From assembly GCF_008801405.1 (NCBI RefSeq), contig NZ_VZPV01000001.1, positions 558,001 through 622,000 on the forward strand: a stretch of DNA of 64,000 nt, read 5' to 3'. This DNA comes from Ralstonia insidiosa. GTDB lineage: Bacteria > Pseudomonadota > Gammaproteobacteria > Burkholderiales > Burkholderiaceae. Under the pieces are notes generated by a model. That model was not told where the DNA came from and did not search any database. It saw nothing but the letters and a program-made list of their open reading frames with translations. A program made the translations under genes and the position numbers. How positions within the stretch are numbered: the stretch's first letter is position 1; every line of letters starts with the position of its first letter. Positions 35,650-43,922 of this stretch are shown here, piece after piece.

Positions 35650-36962
35650 GCGTTGTCTCGCAGGTCGATTTTGCCAGTGACGGCAGCAGTGATGAGAGCG
35701 GTTCGGTGTTCGCGCAGCAGGTCAATTGAATGCTCTGTCTTGGTAATCAACGTGTCAATTCGAAACGTACGATTTTCCAGAAAAACCGAAATTTGGGTCT
35801 GCTCATCCAAGGTTGGAACAGGAATATGCAGCTCTTTCAGAAATTCGTCTTGAACGCGCTTTTGGCCGGCAGAACCTTGCATGTAACCTTCGGAGTAGCC
35901 GCGGAGTGCAACAGAAGAAAAAAGCCATCCGGCATATGCGGCATTTATCTGTTCCGACGGACGCATTACGATTAGCTCGGTTGTGCCGAAACCAACACCA
36001 CCTACCAGATTTCTGATGACAGCACCCTTGCCGTTCTCGAAGCAAGGCGTGATTTTGGCGACCACGATGTCGCCGTTGGCGAAATAGGAGTACCCGCTTT
36101 CGACTTCCGAAATCTGACGTACGTTGGAAAGGTCAAGTTCACCATTTACGCCAATCGCTTCCATCGGCAGGAAAGAAACCTGCTCAGATTTTTCCCTATC
36201 TGCGATTTCCCGCTTCGATGGATTAAAAACAAAGAAGCGTCGAGATGCACCCACGGTCCAATGTTCTGGTACCTCTCCCAACCACTCCGCACCGGAGTCC
36301 TTCATCTTCGCCTTCGGGTTCAAGCCCTTGGTCACAGCATGGGTGATGAGAACTTGGCGCTTTTCGACCAGCAGTTCGATGAAGCGGGTCTTGCGCGCGA
36401 TAAGTTTATCGATGCGGGCGGTTTCGAGGTCAAGATGGTCGGCGATGGCGACTTGTTCATCCAGTGGTATTTTCGGCAACGGCACCTGCGCAAAGTGCGT
36501 GAAACGCATGTCCTGGCCATCTCGAATGAGATTTGCGGTAGCCCGCAATGCCTGTATGTACGTGCTGCTCTTGAACAAATGAGCGAAGAAAGGCTCGTGA
36601 ACCCATTTCACTGCATGAATGGGAACATAGTGAAAAGTTATTGAGCCCCCGGTACGGCTGAATTCCAACCCACCTTGAAAGCTACGAAGGCTAATCACGA
36701 AGTCTCCTGCTTCGACGTGAATCAAGCTGTCCGCACCTTTGTTGATTTCAACGACGCGCCTTCCTTCCAGTTCCATGAACAGTGATTGCGGAATCATTCC
36801 GTACTTCTGTGATGCTGTAAGCAACACATCGCCAGGGCGTGCTTTCTCCTTGCGCTGGTCGAACATACGACGGCTCTGCACAACATCCCAATGCGCTGGG
36901 ATTTTCCCCAGCCATGCCACACCGGAATCCTTCATGGCCGCATGACGCTTGTGAGCTGTCAT
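35646..36962 (-). CDS. hsdS: Type I restriction-modification specificity subunit S (HsdS)
   Basis: 438 residues with two target-recognition domains. Each half begins with a similar motif (DSGVAWLGKIPAHWDVV near residue 11; DSGAEWLGEVPEHWTVG near residue 220), and each is followed by a long conserved coiled-coil spacer (PLDEQVAIADHLD and TLDEQTQISVFLE, each leading into a helix with an IDxLIxK pattern). The two TRDs bind the two halves of a bipartite DNA site, so the repeats let the sequence specificity be swapped by recombination. Starts and stops overlap hsdM and hsdR by 4 bp. Confidence 0.95.
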   Translation of the reverse strand: MTAHKRHAAMKDSGVAWLGKIPAHWDVVQSRRMFDQRKEKARPGDVLLTASQKYGMIPQSLFMELEGRRVVEINKGADSLIHVEAGDFVISLRSFQGGLEFSRTGGSITFHYVPIHAVKWVHEPFFAHLFKSSTYIQALRATANLIRDGQDMRFTHFAQVPLPKIPLDEQVAIADHLDLETARIDKLIARKTRFIELLVEKRQVLITHAVTKGLNPKAKMKDSGAEWLGEVPEHWTVGASRRFFVFNPSKREIADREKSEQVSFLPMEAIGVNGELDLSNVRQISEVESGYSYFANGDIVVAKITPCFENGKGAVIRNLVGGVGFGTTELIVMRPSEQINAAYAGWLFSSVALRGYSEGYMQGSAGQKRVQDEFLKELHIPVPTLDEQTQISVFLENRTFRIDTLITKTEHSIDLLREHRTALITAAVTGKIDLRDNA

Positions 36963-39004
36963 TCTGCCACCTCATCCAGCAGTGCAGCGATTTCCTTCTC
37001 CACTGCCTTAAGTTCCGTGTCAATCTCGTGTAAGTCACGCGGCGGCTGGTACTTATAAAAATATCGATTGAAATTGATTTCATAACCGACCTTGCCAACG
37101 CCACCATCGCGCTCATCGACATAGGCTTCATCTACCCAGGCATCCGGCACATGTGGCAGCACTTCTGCTTTCATGTAATCGGCCACGGGCATTTGCAGCG
37201 GTACGTTCTCGAAATCGTCCAGTTCCTTGTCAGGCTTTGGATTGCCGGCGCCATCCAGGACCGGCGGTGCGTTTGCTTCGCGCACGCCGAAGGCGGTTTC
37301 CAGGGCGGCTACCAGCGGATTGCCGACCTTGCCGACACCCGCTTTCTTTGCCGATTCCACCAGTGTGTCCAGCCATTCATAGGGGTGGGCGGTGTCGTCC
37401 TGCTTGGCGAGGAACTTCAGCCACGCGGTTTGTTCCTTTTCGTCGAGCTTGACGAAAGGCTTGCTTGTTCTGAACGCCTCAATGGCTTCGAGGGTGATGC
37501 AAATGACCAGGCGCAGCGGGCGCTGCACCTTGATGCGGCGATAGCCGAAATCGCGGTAATCGACGATGCGCACGTTTTCCGCCGGCTCGAAGTCGGCATA
37601 CAGGCGGGCGATGTCGTGGATTTGCTCATCACTAATGCGGCGACGCTTGTTGCCCTCGCTTTTGCGCATCGGCGAATGGATGGCGGTGGCATCAATCAAC
37701 TGTACTTGGCCCTTGCGCTGTTTCGACTTTTTGTTTGTCAGCAGCCACAGATAGGTGCCGATGCCGGTACGGAAGAAGATGTCGGTAGGTAGGGCAATGA
37801 TGGCTTCGATGTAATCCTGTTCCAGCAGCCAGCGGCGGATTTCAGTTGGACCTTGCCCCGCATTGCCAGTAAACAACGGGCTGCCGGAAAGGATGATGCC
37901 GGCGCGCCCACCGCCTTTGGCCGGGTCTTCAAGCTTGTCTATTAGGTGCTGAATGAACAGCATCGAGCCATCGCCAACGCTGGGCAGTCCCGCCCCGAAG
38001 CGACCGGAGAAGCCTTTTTCTTCATGCTCGCGCACTACGAATGTCTGGTCCTGTTCCCACTTTTTGCCAAAGGGAGGATTGGACAGGCAGTAATGGAATT
38101 TTTGCCCGGCGTAGCCATCTTTGGATAAGGTGCTGACTGGTCCCTTGATGTTCAGAGAGAGGTCGCGTGCAGGTTCAGATTCCAGGCGACGCAGCAGCAT
38201 GTTCGCCAACGCGACGGCGTGGGTTTCCGGTTCCAATTCCTGGCCGTATGGAATCAGCACTGGCGGTACTTTATTGCGGTCGCGATAGCCTTCCACGAAG
38301 TTCATCGCATCGGTGAGAAAGCCGCCGGTTCCGCAAGTCGGGTCGTACAGGGTGCGAATCAGACCTGGATTGTTCTTGAACAGCGCGTCGTCTGGGTCGA
38401 GCAGCAACGTGGTCGCCAAGTGAACGACGTCGCGCGGTGTCATGAAGTCTTCAGCAGCTTCGTTCACTTCGGCACCGAAGCGACGAATCAGGTGCTCATA
38501 GATGTTGCTCATCACCCGGTCGGGCACGACGTTTGGGTGCAACTCGGTGGCGGCAAAGTTCTGGCAAATCTTGAACAACACATCAGCGCGAGCGAGGCGT
38601 GCAATCGTGTCGGAAAAATTGAACTGCTCGAACACGACGCGGGCGTTGTCGGAAAAGCCAGCGATGTAGGCTTCCAAGTTGCTCTTGGTACGCGTTGCGC
38701 CGAGCGTGCCTAATGAGTATTGACTGGTGTTATAGAAGGGCAACCCAGCCGTTTGGCGAAGAATCAGGTCAAGCTGGATATTCTTGTTCTTGAATTTGTC
38801 CGCCGCTTCGCGCACTTTCTGACGCGTCGGTTCCAAAACGCATTCCAAACGACGAAGCAGCGTGAACGGTAGAATGATTTTTCCGAAGTCAGTGTGCTTG
38901 AAATTGCCCCACAGGTCGTCCGCGTTTTTCCAGATGAATGCAGAAAGGGTGGTGTCGGATGCGTTTTCTGGCTCTTGGCTCTTTGCTTTCTGTTCTTTAA
39001 ACAT
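36959..39004 (-). CDS. hsdM: Type I restriction-modification methyltransferase subunit M (HsdM)
   Basis: 681 residues, N6-adenine methyltransferase. An N-terminal helical HsdM_N domain (LWGNFKHTDFGKIILPF) precedes the catalytic domain, with SAM-binding motif I DPTCGTGGFLTDA and catalytic motif IV NPPFG. A long C-terminal extension with a coiled coil (ELKAVEKEIAALLDEV) binds HsdS. It is the first gene of the hsdM-hsdS-hsdR operon, which reads toward gyrB. It is longer than the ~530 residues of EcoKI M and fits the longer type. Confidence 0.96.
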   Translation of the reverse strand: MFKEQKAKSQEPENASDTTLSAFIWKNADDLWGNFKHTDFGKIILPFTLLRRLECVLEPTRQKVREAADKFKNKNIQLDLILRQTAGLPFYNTSQYSLGTLGATRTKSNLEAYIAGFSDNARVVFEQFNFSDTIARLARADVLFKICQNFAATELHPNVVPDRVMSNIYEHLIRRFGAEVNEAAEDFMTPRDVVHLATTLLLDPDDALFKNNPGLIRTLYDPTCGTGGFLTDAMNFVEGYRDRNKVPPVLIPYGQELEPETHAVALANMLLRRLESEPARDLSLNIKGPVSTLSKDGYAGQKFHYCLSNPPFGKKWEQDQTFVVREHEEKGFSGRFGAGLPSVGDGSMLFIQHLIDKLEDPAKGGGRAGIILSGSPLFTGNAGQGPTEIRRWLLEQDYIEAIIALPTDIFFRTGIGTYLWLLTNKKSKQRKGQVQLIDATAIHSPMRKSEGNKRRRISDEQIHDIARLYADFEPAENVRIVDYRDFGYRRIKVQRPLRLVICITLEAIEAFRTSKPFVKLDEKEQTAWLKFLAKQDDTAHPYEWLDTLVESAKKAGVGKVGNPLVAALETAFGVREANAPPVLDGAGNPKPDKELDDFENVPLQMPVADYMKAEVLPHVPDAWVDEAYVDERDGGVGKVGYEINFNRYFYKYQPPRDLHEIDTELKAVEKEIAALLDEVAE

Positions 39005-39332
39005 CGAATAACGGATTTCTAATCAATTATCTGCGAGGGGGCGTGAATTTAACGCTATCCCGCAGTGGTAGTCGAAAAATGCGGCGGTGTTTTGACTTGT
39101 CGGTGGATGGCTAGGTAGGAGCCCTGGGAGTTTACGTCATGGTCTAGTTTGACCAGCCAAGCAGTTCGCAGGATGCTCTCACCTCCCTACCCAGCTCGCC
39201 GAGCCCAGCTGGATGACAATGCTACAAGCTGTTGTCAGTTGGCAAAGGCGGCAGGCACTTCATTCGGAGAATCGGCCGCGGTGCGGCAGGTCTCTGCTGG
39301 ATGGAGCGAAGTGCCAGGCGCACATGAAGGTG
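39005..39332. other. Intergenic stretch upstream of hsdM
   Basis: 328 bp between hsdM and the HNH gene. It should hold the hsdM promoter, but no consensus promoter is obvious. No gene or repeat is seen. Confidence 0.4.
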
Positions 39333-40253
39333 TTAGCTATCTACCCGGTGCTCTTCCAGCTTGCGTTGTCCCGAGTTGCTGCGTTCTATCTCATGGGACT
39401 TCTCGTCCATCGTCTCGAAAAGCTTGATGTCGTTGGGATAGTGGGCGGCAAGTACTTCCCAAATCATCCTGTCGCGGACGGCGTGGCGGTCCTCACCGAA
39501 ATGCGCGCGTCGATGGTCATCAGCACAGATGGCCACCACATTGCGAACGTCGTCCAGTCCCCCGCAGTTCAGTGGGATGACGTGATGGGCCTCAAGGTAG
39601 AACCCGCCGCTCGCGGTTCGGAAGCCCTCCTTGCCGCAAAGCTCACAGCATCCGTTGACCGCCCGGCGCTTCACCGTCTTTACCACTTCCGAGTCGCGTT
39701 CAAAAATCGTTGTGCCTGACACCTCCACTTTCTTCGGCGGCGGTGGCAACGGCTTGTGCATTTTTGTCTGGCGCGGATGGTCGTCGTTAGATGGGTCGAA
39801 GTCCTCCGGTTGCGGCTTACCTCTAATGACGTGAATACGACCGTCTTCGTCCTTGTGATGGGGATACCAGAGGACTGGGTCTAGCTCCCTTTGGTGCGCT
39901 TCGCTGGTTTCTCTGAACCCAACCCTTCTGCGTACACCACTGAGGATGGCGACGTGAACAGGCTCCTTACGGTAGTAGGCCGTCTGAATGAGAGCGGACA
40001 TCGCCGCCGCACGGTTCAGTTGCACCTGGGGGGCTGTCGCGATGTTTTCCTCGGCCCAGTCTGATGCTCGGTTGACGAAATAAATCTCACCGTCATCTTC
40101 GAGCATGTTGTCGTGCCAAATGTTGACAAGATATGGGCCACCGGTATCGCCGAAACACCAGTCGTACTGCGACGACATTGCGATGCCGAGCCTGTCGGTG
40201 ATGTCCTTGACGAGTTGTTTCGTCGTTGGTTTCAGGTCTTGCAAGGTCGTCAT
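39333..40253 (-). CDS. HNH endonuclease with an unrecognised N-terminal domain
   Basis: 306 residues. The C-terminal HNH (about 200-270) is complete: CELCGKEG with a CxxC, HHVIPLNCGG carrying the first His pair, DVRNVVAICADDHRRAHF with Asn and the last His. The N-terminal ~150 residues form a separate domain (LVNIWHDNMLEDDGEIYFVNRASDW, shown here in part; ALIQTAYYRKEPVHVAILSG), perhaps a modified-base-sensing or DNA-recognition module as in stand-alone restriction endonucleases. It is monocistronic and reads toward hsdM. Role in restriction is inferred. Confidence 0.8.
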   Translation of the reverse strand: MTTLQDLKPTTKQLVKDITDRLGIAMSSQYDWCFGDTGGPYLVNIWHDNMLEDDGEIYFVNRASDWAEENIATAPQVQLNRAAAMSALIQTAYYRKEPVHVAILSGVRRRVGFRETSEAHQRELDPVLWYPHHKDEDGRIHVIRGKPQPEDFDPSNDDHPRQTKMHKPLPPPPKKVEVSGTTIFERDSEVVKTVKRRAVNGCCELCGKEGFRTASGGFYLEAHHVIPLNCGGLDDVRNVVAICADDHRRAHFGEDRHAVRDRMIWEVLAAHYPNDIKLFETMDEKSHEIERSNSGQRKLEEHRVDS

Positions 40254-40642
40254 TCTTGATAGGTTTTACAGTTGTACTGGTATATGCCGATGACCATGGT
40301 ACGGCCGCTCGCTGTTATCTGATTCTAGCCTCGGGGCTCCCAGACAACTATGCCTCGAAGTGAGGGCGGCACGATGCGGAGCGTGCGGCGCGAGGCGTAT
40401 TCGTATTCGTATATCACTCATCGTGCAGACTGCAAGTAAAGAAGGGTGCGCCATGAGCGAACACGGTGGGCCGTGCGTGCGCAATGCAATTCGCCCGGGC
40501 GGACGCGGAAATTCCAGACATAGTTTTCGGCTTGAAAATTCTGTCCGCGTTGACTACGGTAACTCCGTCTCAATGCAACGTTGGGACGCGGTATCGAGAG
40601 TGAACCTGCCTTCGCAAATCTGACGCGCTTCCGCGGCGAGCC

Positions 40643-40681
40643 CTATTTATGAGAGGGTACGACGCAGGAGCGGGTGATGAA
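40643..40681 (+). repeat. Direct repeat copy A flanking the decayed Tn7-like module
   Basis: Shares its first 17 bp (CTATTTATGAGAGGGTA) exactly, and most of the next ~20 bp, with the copy at 42530-42566. The two copies bracket tnsA1 and the tnsB remnant. Each copy ends in GGAGC-GG-GATGAA, which looks like a ribosome-binding site and start codon. Confidence 0.7.
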
Positions 40682-40985
40682 GCAGACCACTTTCTGGCGA
40701 CCGAAAGCAGACCGCATCCGGTTTTGGATTGGTGAGAGCGGTGAGCGTCTGCCTATCTCGCGGAGGGGGTGTCTGGTCTGTCCTGCATTATGGACCGGTC
40801 TTTGCAGTCCGCGGCAGACATCGGATTGGGGAGGCCGGTTTTCCCCTAGGTGCCCCCCCTGGAAGTGCTGCCAAACGCGGGTTGCCATTTCCCTTGCTAG
40901 TCACCCCGACGCCCGTTCTCGCGCTCATCGTGCGACCAGCGGCAGTGCGAATTTCCTGCCTCTCCGCACGCGACAGCAGTGCGCC

Positions 40986-41001
40986 GTAACGTTAACGTTA
41001 C
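40986..41001. repeat. Perfect 16-bp palindrome upstream of tnsA1
   Basis: GTAACGTTAACGTTAC is its own reverse complement. Two further direct GTAACG copies follow within 80 bp. It lies 274 bp before the decayed module's tnsA. Candidate operator or transposase-binding end. Confidence 0.6.
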
Positions 41002-41275
41002 AGGCGTGTAACGCGAAAAAAAATTCCGGTAGGAAGAGCCCATGCGCGCCAAGCGATATTCGCGAATGGCGCTGTAACGCCGGTCAGACCAGGCCTATAT
41101 TTCGCCAAAACGCGTCCGTAAGTTATGCAGTCGAAGCCGCAAATGACTGCATGATGCTGAACAGGAACAGCACTCTCAATTTCCCGTTCCCGCTTGGTTT
41201 TTCAGGCGTCATCGCGCCCGTCGCGAGACGTTCTCCGAGCGCTCTCCAACGGACCGCAGTAGACCGAGGTGCGTT

Positions 41276-42049
41276 GTGAGTCGCGCTTCTGTGTCCTATG
41301 GCCGTCGCGGCCGGCAGAGCGGCGCCAACACCGGCATCCGCCAAACGGCATCAACATACGGCAAGGCTAGGTTCGGCACGTACAGCGAAAAAGCTGGCGG
41401 CCACATCAACGTCGAGTCCGATGCCGAACGCTTCGTCGCACAGTTGCTGACGATTGACCCACGCGTCAGGGCTTTTCAGCCGCAGCCGTTTAGCGTCGAC
41501 CTGATAGACCAACGCATGCTGTTCACGCGGGATGCGGTGCGTGGAGCCTGGCACAAGCATCGCGATGTACCCGGCGCGAAGTTCTACACCGTTGATTTCA
41601 GTGTTGAATGGCTGGACGGATTGCATCACGCCGTCGAGGTCAAGTTCGAGAGGTTCGAAGGCGATGGGGTCTACTGGGGCAAGGTTGCACGCGCCCGTCT
41701 CATTCTGGATGCCAATGGCTATCCCCTGCGCACCCTGGTGTTTCCCTCGAATACCGTTCATCCGGTGCGGATGAACTCGCGGGTGCTAAAGCAGGCAGCT
41801 TACCAAGCGCGCACTTACTTGACCGACGAGCTCGTTGAGCGCGTGATGCAGCGCTGTGAAGAGGGTTCTGTCTCGGTTCGCACGCTTTGCTCAGACCTTC
41901 AACTCCCACCAGGCCTGATTCCAGTTCCGCTCGTCAGTGGCGTGCTCACGGGAGACGTCGCTCATCACACCATCTGCGGGACGCTCGAACTGTCCCTGGC
42001 GTACGGAAACCTAGGCCATCTCTGCCTGCTTGAAGGAGTCGAAGCATGA
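41276..42049 (+). CDS. tnsA: TnsA-like endonuclease subunit of a Tn7-like transposase (left, decayed module)
   Basis: 257 residues with a GTG start. A restriction-endonuclease-like TnsA: VESDAERFVAQ (Glu), YTVDFSVEW (Asp) and HAVEVKFE (E-x-K type catalytic Lys), followed by a C-terminal helical domain. In Tn7, TnsA makes the 5' cuts so that the element moves by cut-and-paste. It is about half identical by eye to the tnsA at 43152. Its reading frame is intact, but the tnsB that follows is destroyed, so it is probably orphaned. Confidence 0.85.
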   Translation: MSRASVSYGRRGRQSGANTGIRQTASTYGKARFGTYSEKAGGHINVESDAERFVAQLLTIDPRVRAFQPQPFSVDLIDQRMLFTRDAVRGAWHKHRDVPGAKFYTVDFSVEWLDGLHHAVEVKFERFEGDGVYWGKVARARLILDANGYPLRTLVFPSNTVHPVRMNSRVLKQAAYQARTYLTDELVERVMQRCEEGSVSVRTLCSDLQLPPGLIPVPLVSGVLTGDVAHHTICGTLELSLAYGNLGHLCLLEGVEA

Positions 42050-42539
42050 TTCCTAAGCTGCTCCTCCACGACCGCCTTGCTCCGCCAAAAAATCACCATG
42101 CATTCTGGGAGGTGCTCGATGCCCAACCGCGTGGGGGCTGCATCAAGGTGTTCGATGCTGCCGAGCGCGCAGACCGGTGCATCAAGGTCACCGACATTCA
42201 TGACGACATCTACGCAGGCAAACGGACGCTGCTTCGCGCGGGCAAGCCGCGTTTCAGTCATGCGGCGCAACGGGAAGAAAGGGGAACTCCATGAACGAAC
42301 TCGACATTGACCACGACATGAATGTGTGTGGCACACCTGGGCAACTTGTTGTTGATAACGGCCCCGAAACCAAGGGCGGACGCATCCAGAACCTGGAGCC
42401 GCTCGGCGCCCACATGAAGCACTGTAGAGCCAGGGCCGGGCAACAAAAGGCTCTTATCGAACGGCTGAATTATTCAATCCGGACAGAAACGACCGGCTCG
42501 GCGCGCGGCAACTCGCCACCGAACTTGGACTATTTATGA
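42046..42539 (+). pseudogene. Internally deleted, frame-broken tnsB (left module)
   Basis: The first ~80 codons (from ATG 42046, overlapping tnsA1 by 4 bp) match the N-terminus of the intact TnsB (RLAPP...FWEVLDA; SKVFDAAER-like region). At about 42291 the sequence switches frame to the region around the second catalytic Asp (DNGPETKGGRIQ) and the catalytic Glu (ALIERLN), and then stops at 42539. Roughly 260 codons between these regions, with the first catalytic Asp, and everything after residue ~385 are missing. Confidence 0.85.
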
Positions 42540-42566
42540 GAGGGTATGGCGGGAGCAGGCGATGAA
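42530..42566 (+). repeat. Direct repeat copy B
   Basis: Second copy of the repeat at 40643-40681, with 17 identical leading bases. It overlaps the stop of the tnsB remnant and so may mark the deletion or recombination junction. Confidence 0.7.
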
Positions 42567-42612
42567 ACTGGTCTGGCTGCGGGCGAATTTTGCGACGTGG
42601 GTAGTCAGTCGC

Positions 42613-42903
42613 CTAACCTCCAATATTCTGTCCCGGTTTGAAGGGGACGAGTGCGATGGTCTCCACGCCCATCGCACGCAGGCAGGCAATCAGGAAGGCT
42701 GCCGAGAACCTCCTGCGATTGATTTTGCGGTTTATCTGGTCCGGCGACTCGTAGATGCCCTGCGCCTCCAGCATCCGCGAAAGCTGTTTGTAGCGAATGC
42801 CGCGCCGTGCCATCTCTTCCTCTACCAGCCCCTTCGCCTCTTCTTCCCACCGCTCGTACGGCTCAGCCGGCAGCCGACCACGCTTGTGTGGCAGTTCTTC
42901 CAT
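42613..42903 (-). CDS. DUF6471-like small protein, possible DNA-binding regulator
   Basis: 96 residues. The core (WEEEAKGLVEEEMARRGI, then YKQLSRMLEAQGI and NRKINRRRFSAAFLIACLRAMG) reads like a compact helix-turn-helix of Xre-like type and matches my recollection of DUF6471. It is on the opposite strand, 248 bp from the intact tnsA, with a perfect 16-bp palindrome between them. A regulator of the transposition operon is plausible, but this is inference. Confidence 0.75.
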   Translation of the reverse strand: MEELPHKRGRLPAEPYERWEEEAKGLVEEEMARRGIRYKQLSRMLEAQGIYESPDQINRKINRRRFSAAFLIACLRAMGVETIALVPFKPGQNIGG

Positions 42904-42968
42904 CGTTCCCCCTCGACCTTGTTCGAGCCTCTATTTTTCTGGTGCCGCGATTCTCGCACGGTAAATTT

Positions 42969-42984
42969 CGGTCGTATACGACCG
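42969..42984. repeat. Perfect 16-bp palindrome upstream of the intact tnsA
   Basis: CGGTCGTATACGACCG is its own reverse complement. It lies 167 bp before tnsA and 65 bp beyond the divergent DUF6471-like gene, a typical operator position. The left module has a different 16-bp palindrome in the corresponding place. Confidence 0.65.
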
Positions 42985-43151
42985 GCTCCATCTGGGGGAG
43001 CACTACACGTTCTCTGCAAGCCATTTTTTTGCGAGAACAGAATGCTGACAATAACCCTACAACGCAGTTTGGCGGCCCGACGGGCCGCAACTGCAACCAA
43101 GACGACCAGCCAGCTTAGCTGCCCATTGCAGACTCCGGACGGAGGCGCGAA

Positions 43152-43922
43152 ATGAGGAGCGCACCGTCCTATGGCGTCCGTAGTCGCCAGAGCGCTGCGC
43201 ACGCCGGCGTCCGGCTTACGGCCCGTACGTATGGCAAGGCTCGCATCGGCACATATGCCGAAAAGGCCGATGGCCACATCACTGTCGAGTCCGACGCGGA
43301 ACGCCTGGTCGCGCATATGCTGTGCGTTGACCCGCGAGTGCGCTCTTTCAGGCAGCAACCGTTTACCGTCGACCTGCTCGGAGAGCGGCTGCTGTTCACG
43401 CCCGAGGAACTGTCAGAAGCGCGCAGGATGCGTGGCGGTCGCTCCGGGGAGGCGGAATACACACCAGACTTTGCCACCGTTCAGGTCGACGGCCTGCAGC
43501 GCGCATACGAGGTCAAGCTCCAAGGCTTCGAGGGCGATGGTCGGTACTGGGCGAAGGTCGAGCGGGCCCGGGAAATCATGGAAGCGAACTGCTATCCGCT
43601 ATCCACGGTAGTCGTGCCTGCGAATGAACGGCACCCGGTCGTCGTCAATGTGCAGCTGTTGAAGCCGGCGATAGCGCGTGCTCGCGAATACCTCACGCCG
43701 GACATCATCGACCGGGTCGAACGCTATTGCGAATTGGGTCCGGTGCTACAGCGCACGCTGTGCGCCGAACTCCAGATTCCGACCGGCCTGATTCCTCCGC
43801 TGCTCGCTAGGGGCGTTCTTCAGGCTGACCTCGCGCATAACCATATTTGCGGCACGCTGGAACTGACAGCCGCATATGGTGACTTGGCCCACCTCTGTTT
43901 GATTGAGGAACTGCGGCCATGA
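43152..43922 (+). CDS. tnsA: TnsA-like endonuclease subunit of a Tn7-like transposase (intact module)
   Basis: 256 residues; ATG 43152 has GGAGG upstream. Catalytic core as in TnsA: VESDAERLVAH (Glu), YTPDFATVQ (Asp), AYEVKLQG (E-x-K). The C-terminal half is helical and should contact TnsC. Its stop overlaps the tnsB start by 4 bp. With TnsB it forms the heteromeric transposase that cuts both strands at the element ends. All catalytic residues are retained, so the module may be active. Confidence 0.92.
   Translation: MRSAPSYGVRSRQSAAHAGVRLTARTYGKARIGTYAEKADGHITVESDAERLVAHMLCVDPRVRSFRQQPFTVDLLGERLLFTPEELSEARRMRGGRSGEAEYTPDFATVQVDGLQRAYEVKLQGFEGDGRYWAKVERAREIMEANCYPLSTVVVPANERHPVVVNVQLLKPAIARAREYLTPDIIDRVERYCELGPVLQRTLCAELQIPTGLIPPLLARGVLQADLAHNHICGTLELTAAYGDLAHLCLIEELRP

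Larger units (their letters stand above)
40254..41275. other. 1-kb stretch without a convincing gene, left of the Tn7-like modules
   Basis: Several open frames occur but none has both good composition and a clear match. It contains an inverted repeat ACGCGGA/TCCGCGT (40503-40509 and 40544-40550), one copy of a 37-39-bp direct repeat (40643-40681), a perfect 16-bp palindrome (40986-41001), and two further GTAACG copies (41008-41013, 41074-41079). It may hold the end of the left Tn7-like element. Confidence 0.5.

Noticed and set aside
40674..41279. 201-codon plus-strand frame upstream of tnsA1
   Set aside because: It crosses the palindrome and repeats, and its composition is not protein-like; it begins at the direct repeat's ATG but has no recognisable domain.
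42562..43155. 197-codon plus-strand frame opposite the DUF6471-like gene
   Set aside because: It is antisense to a frame with clear helical domain character and covers the operator-like palindrome.
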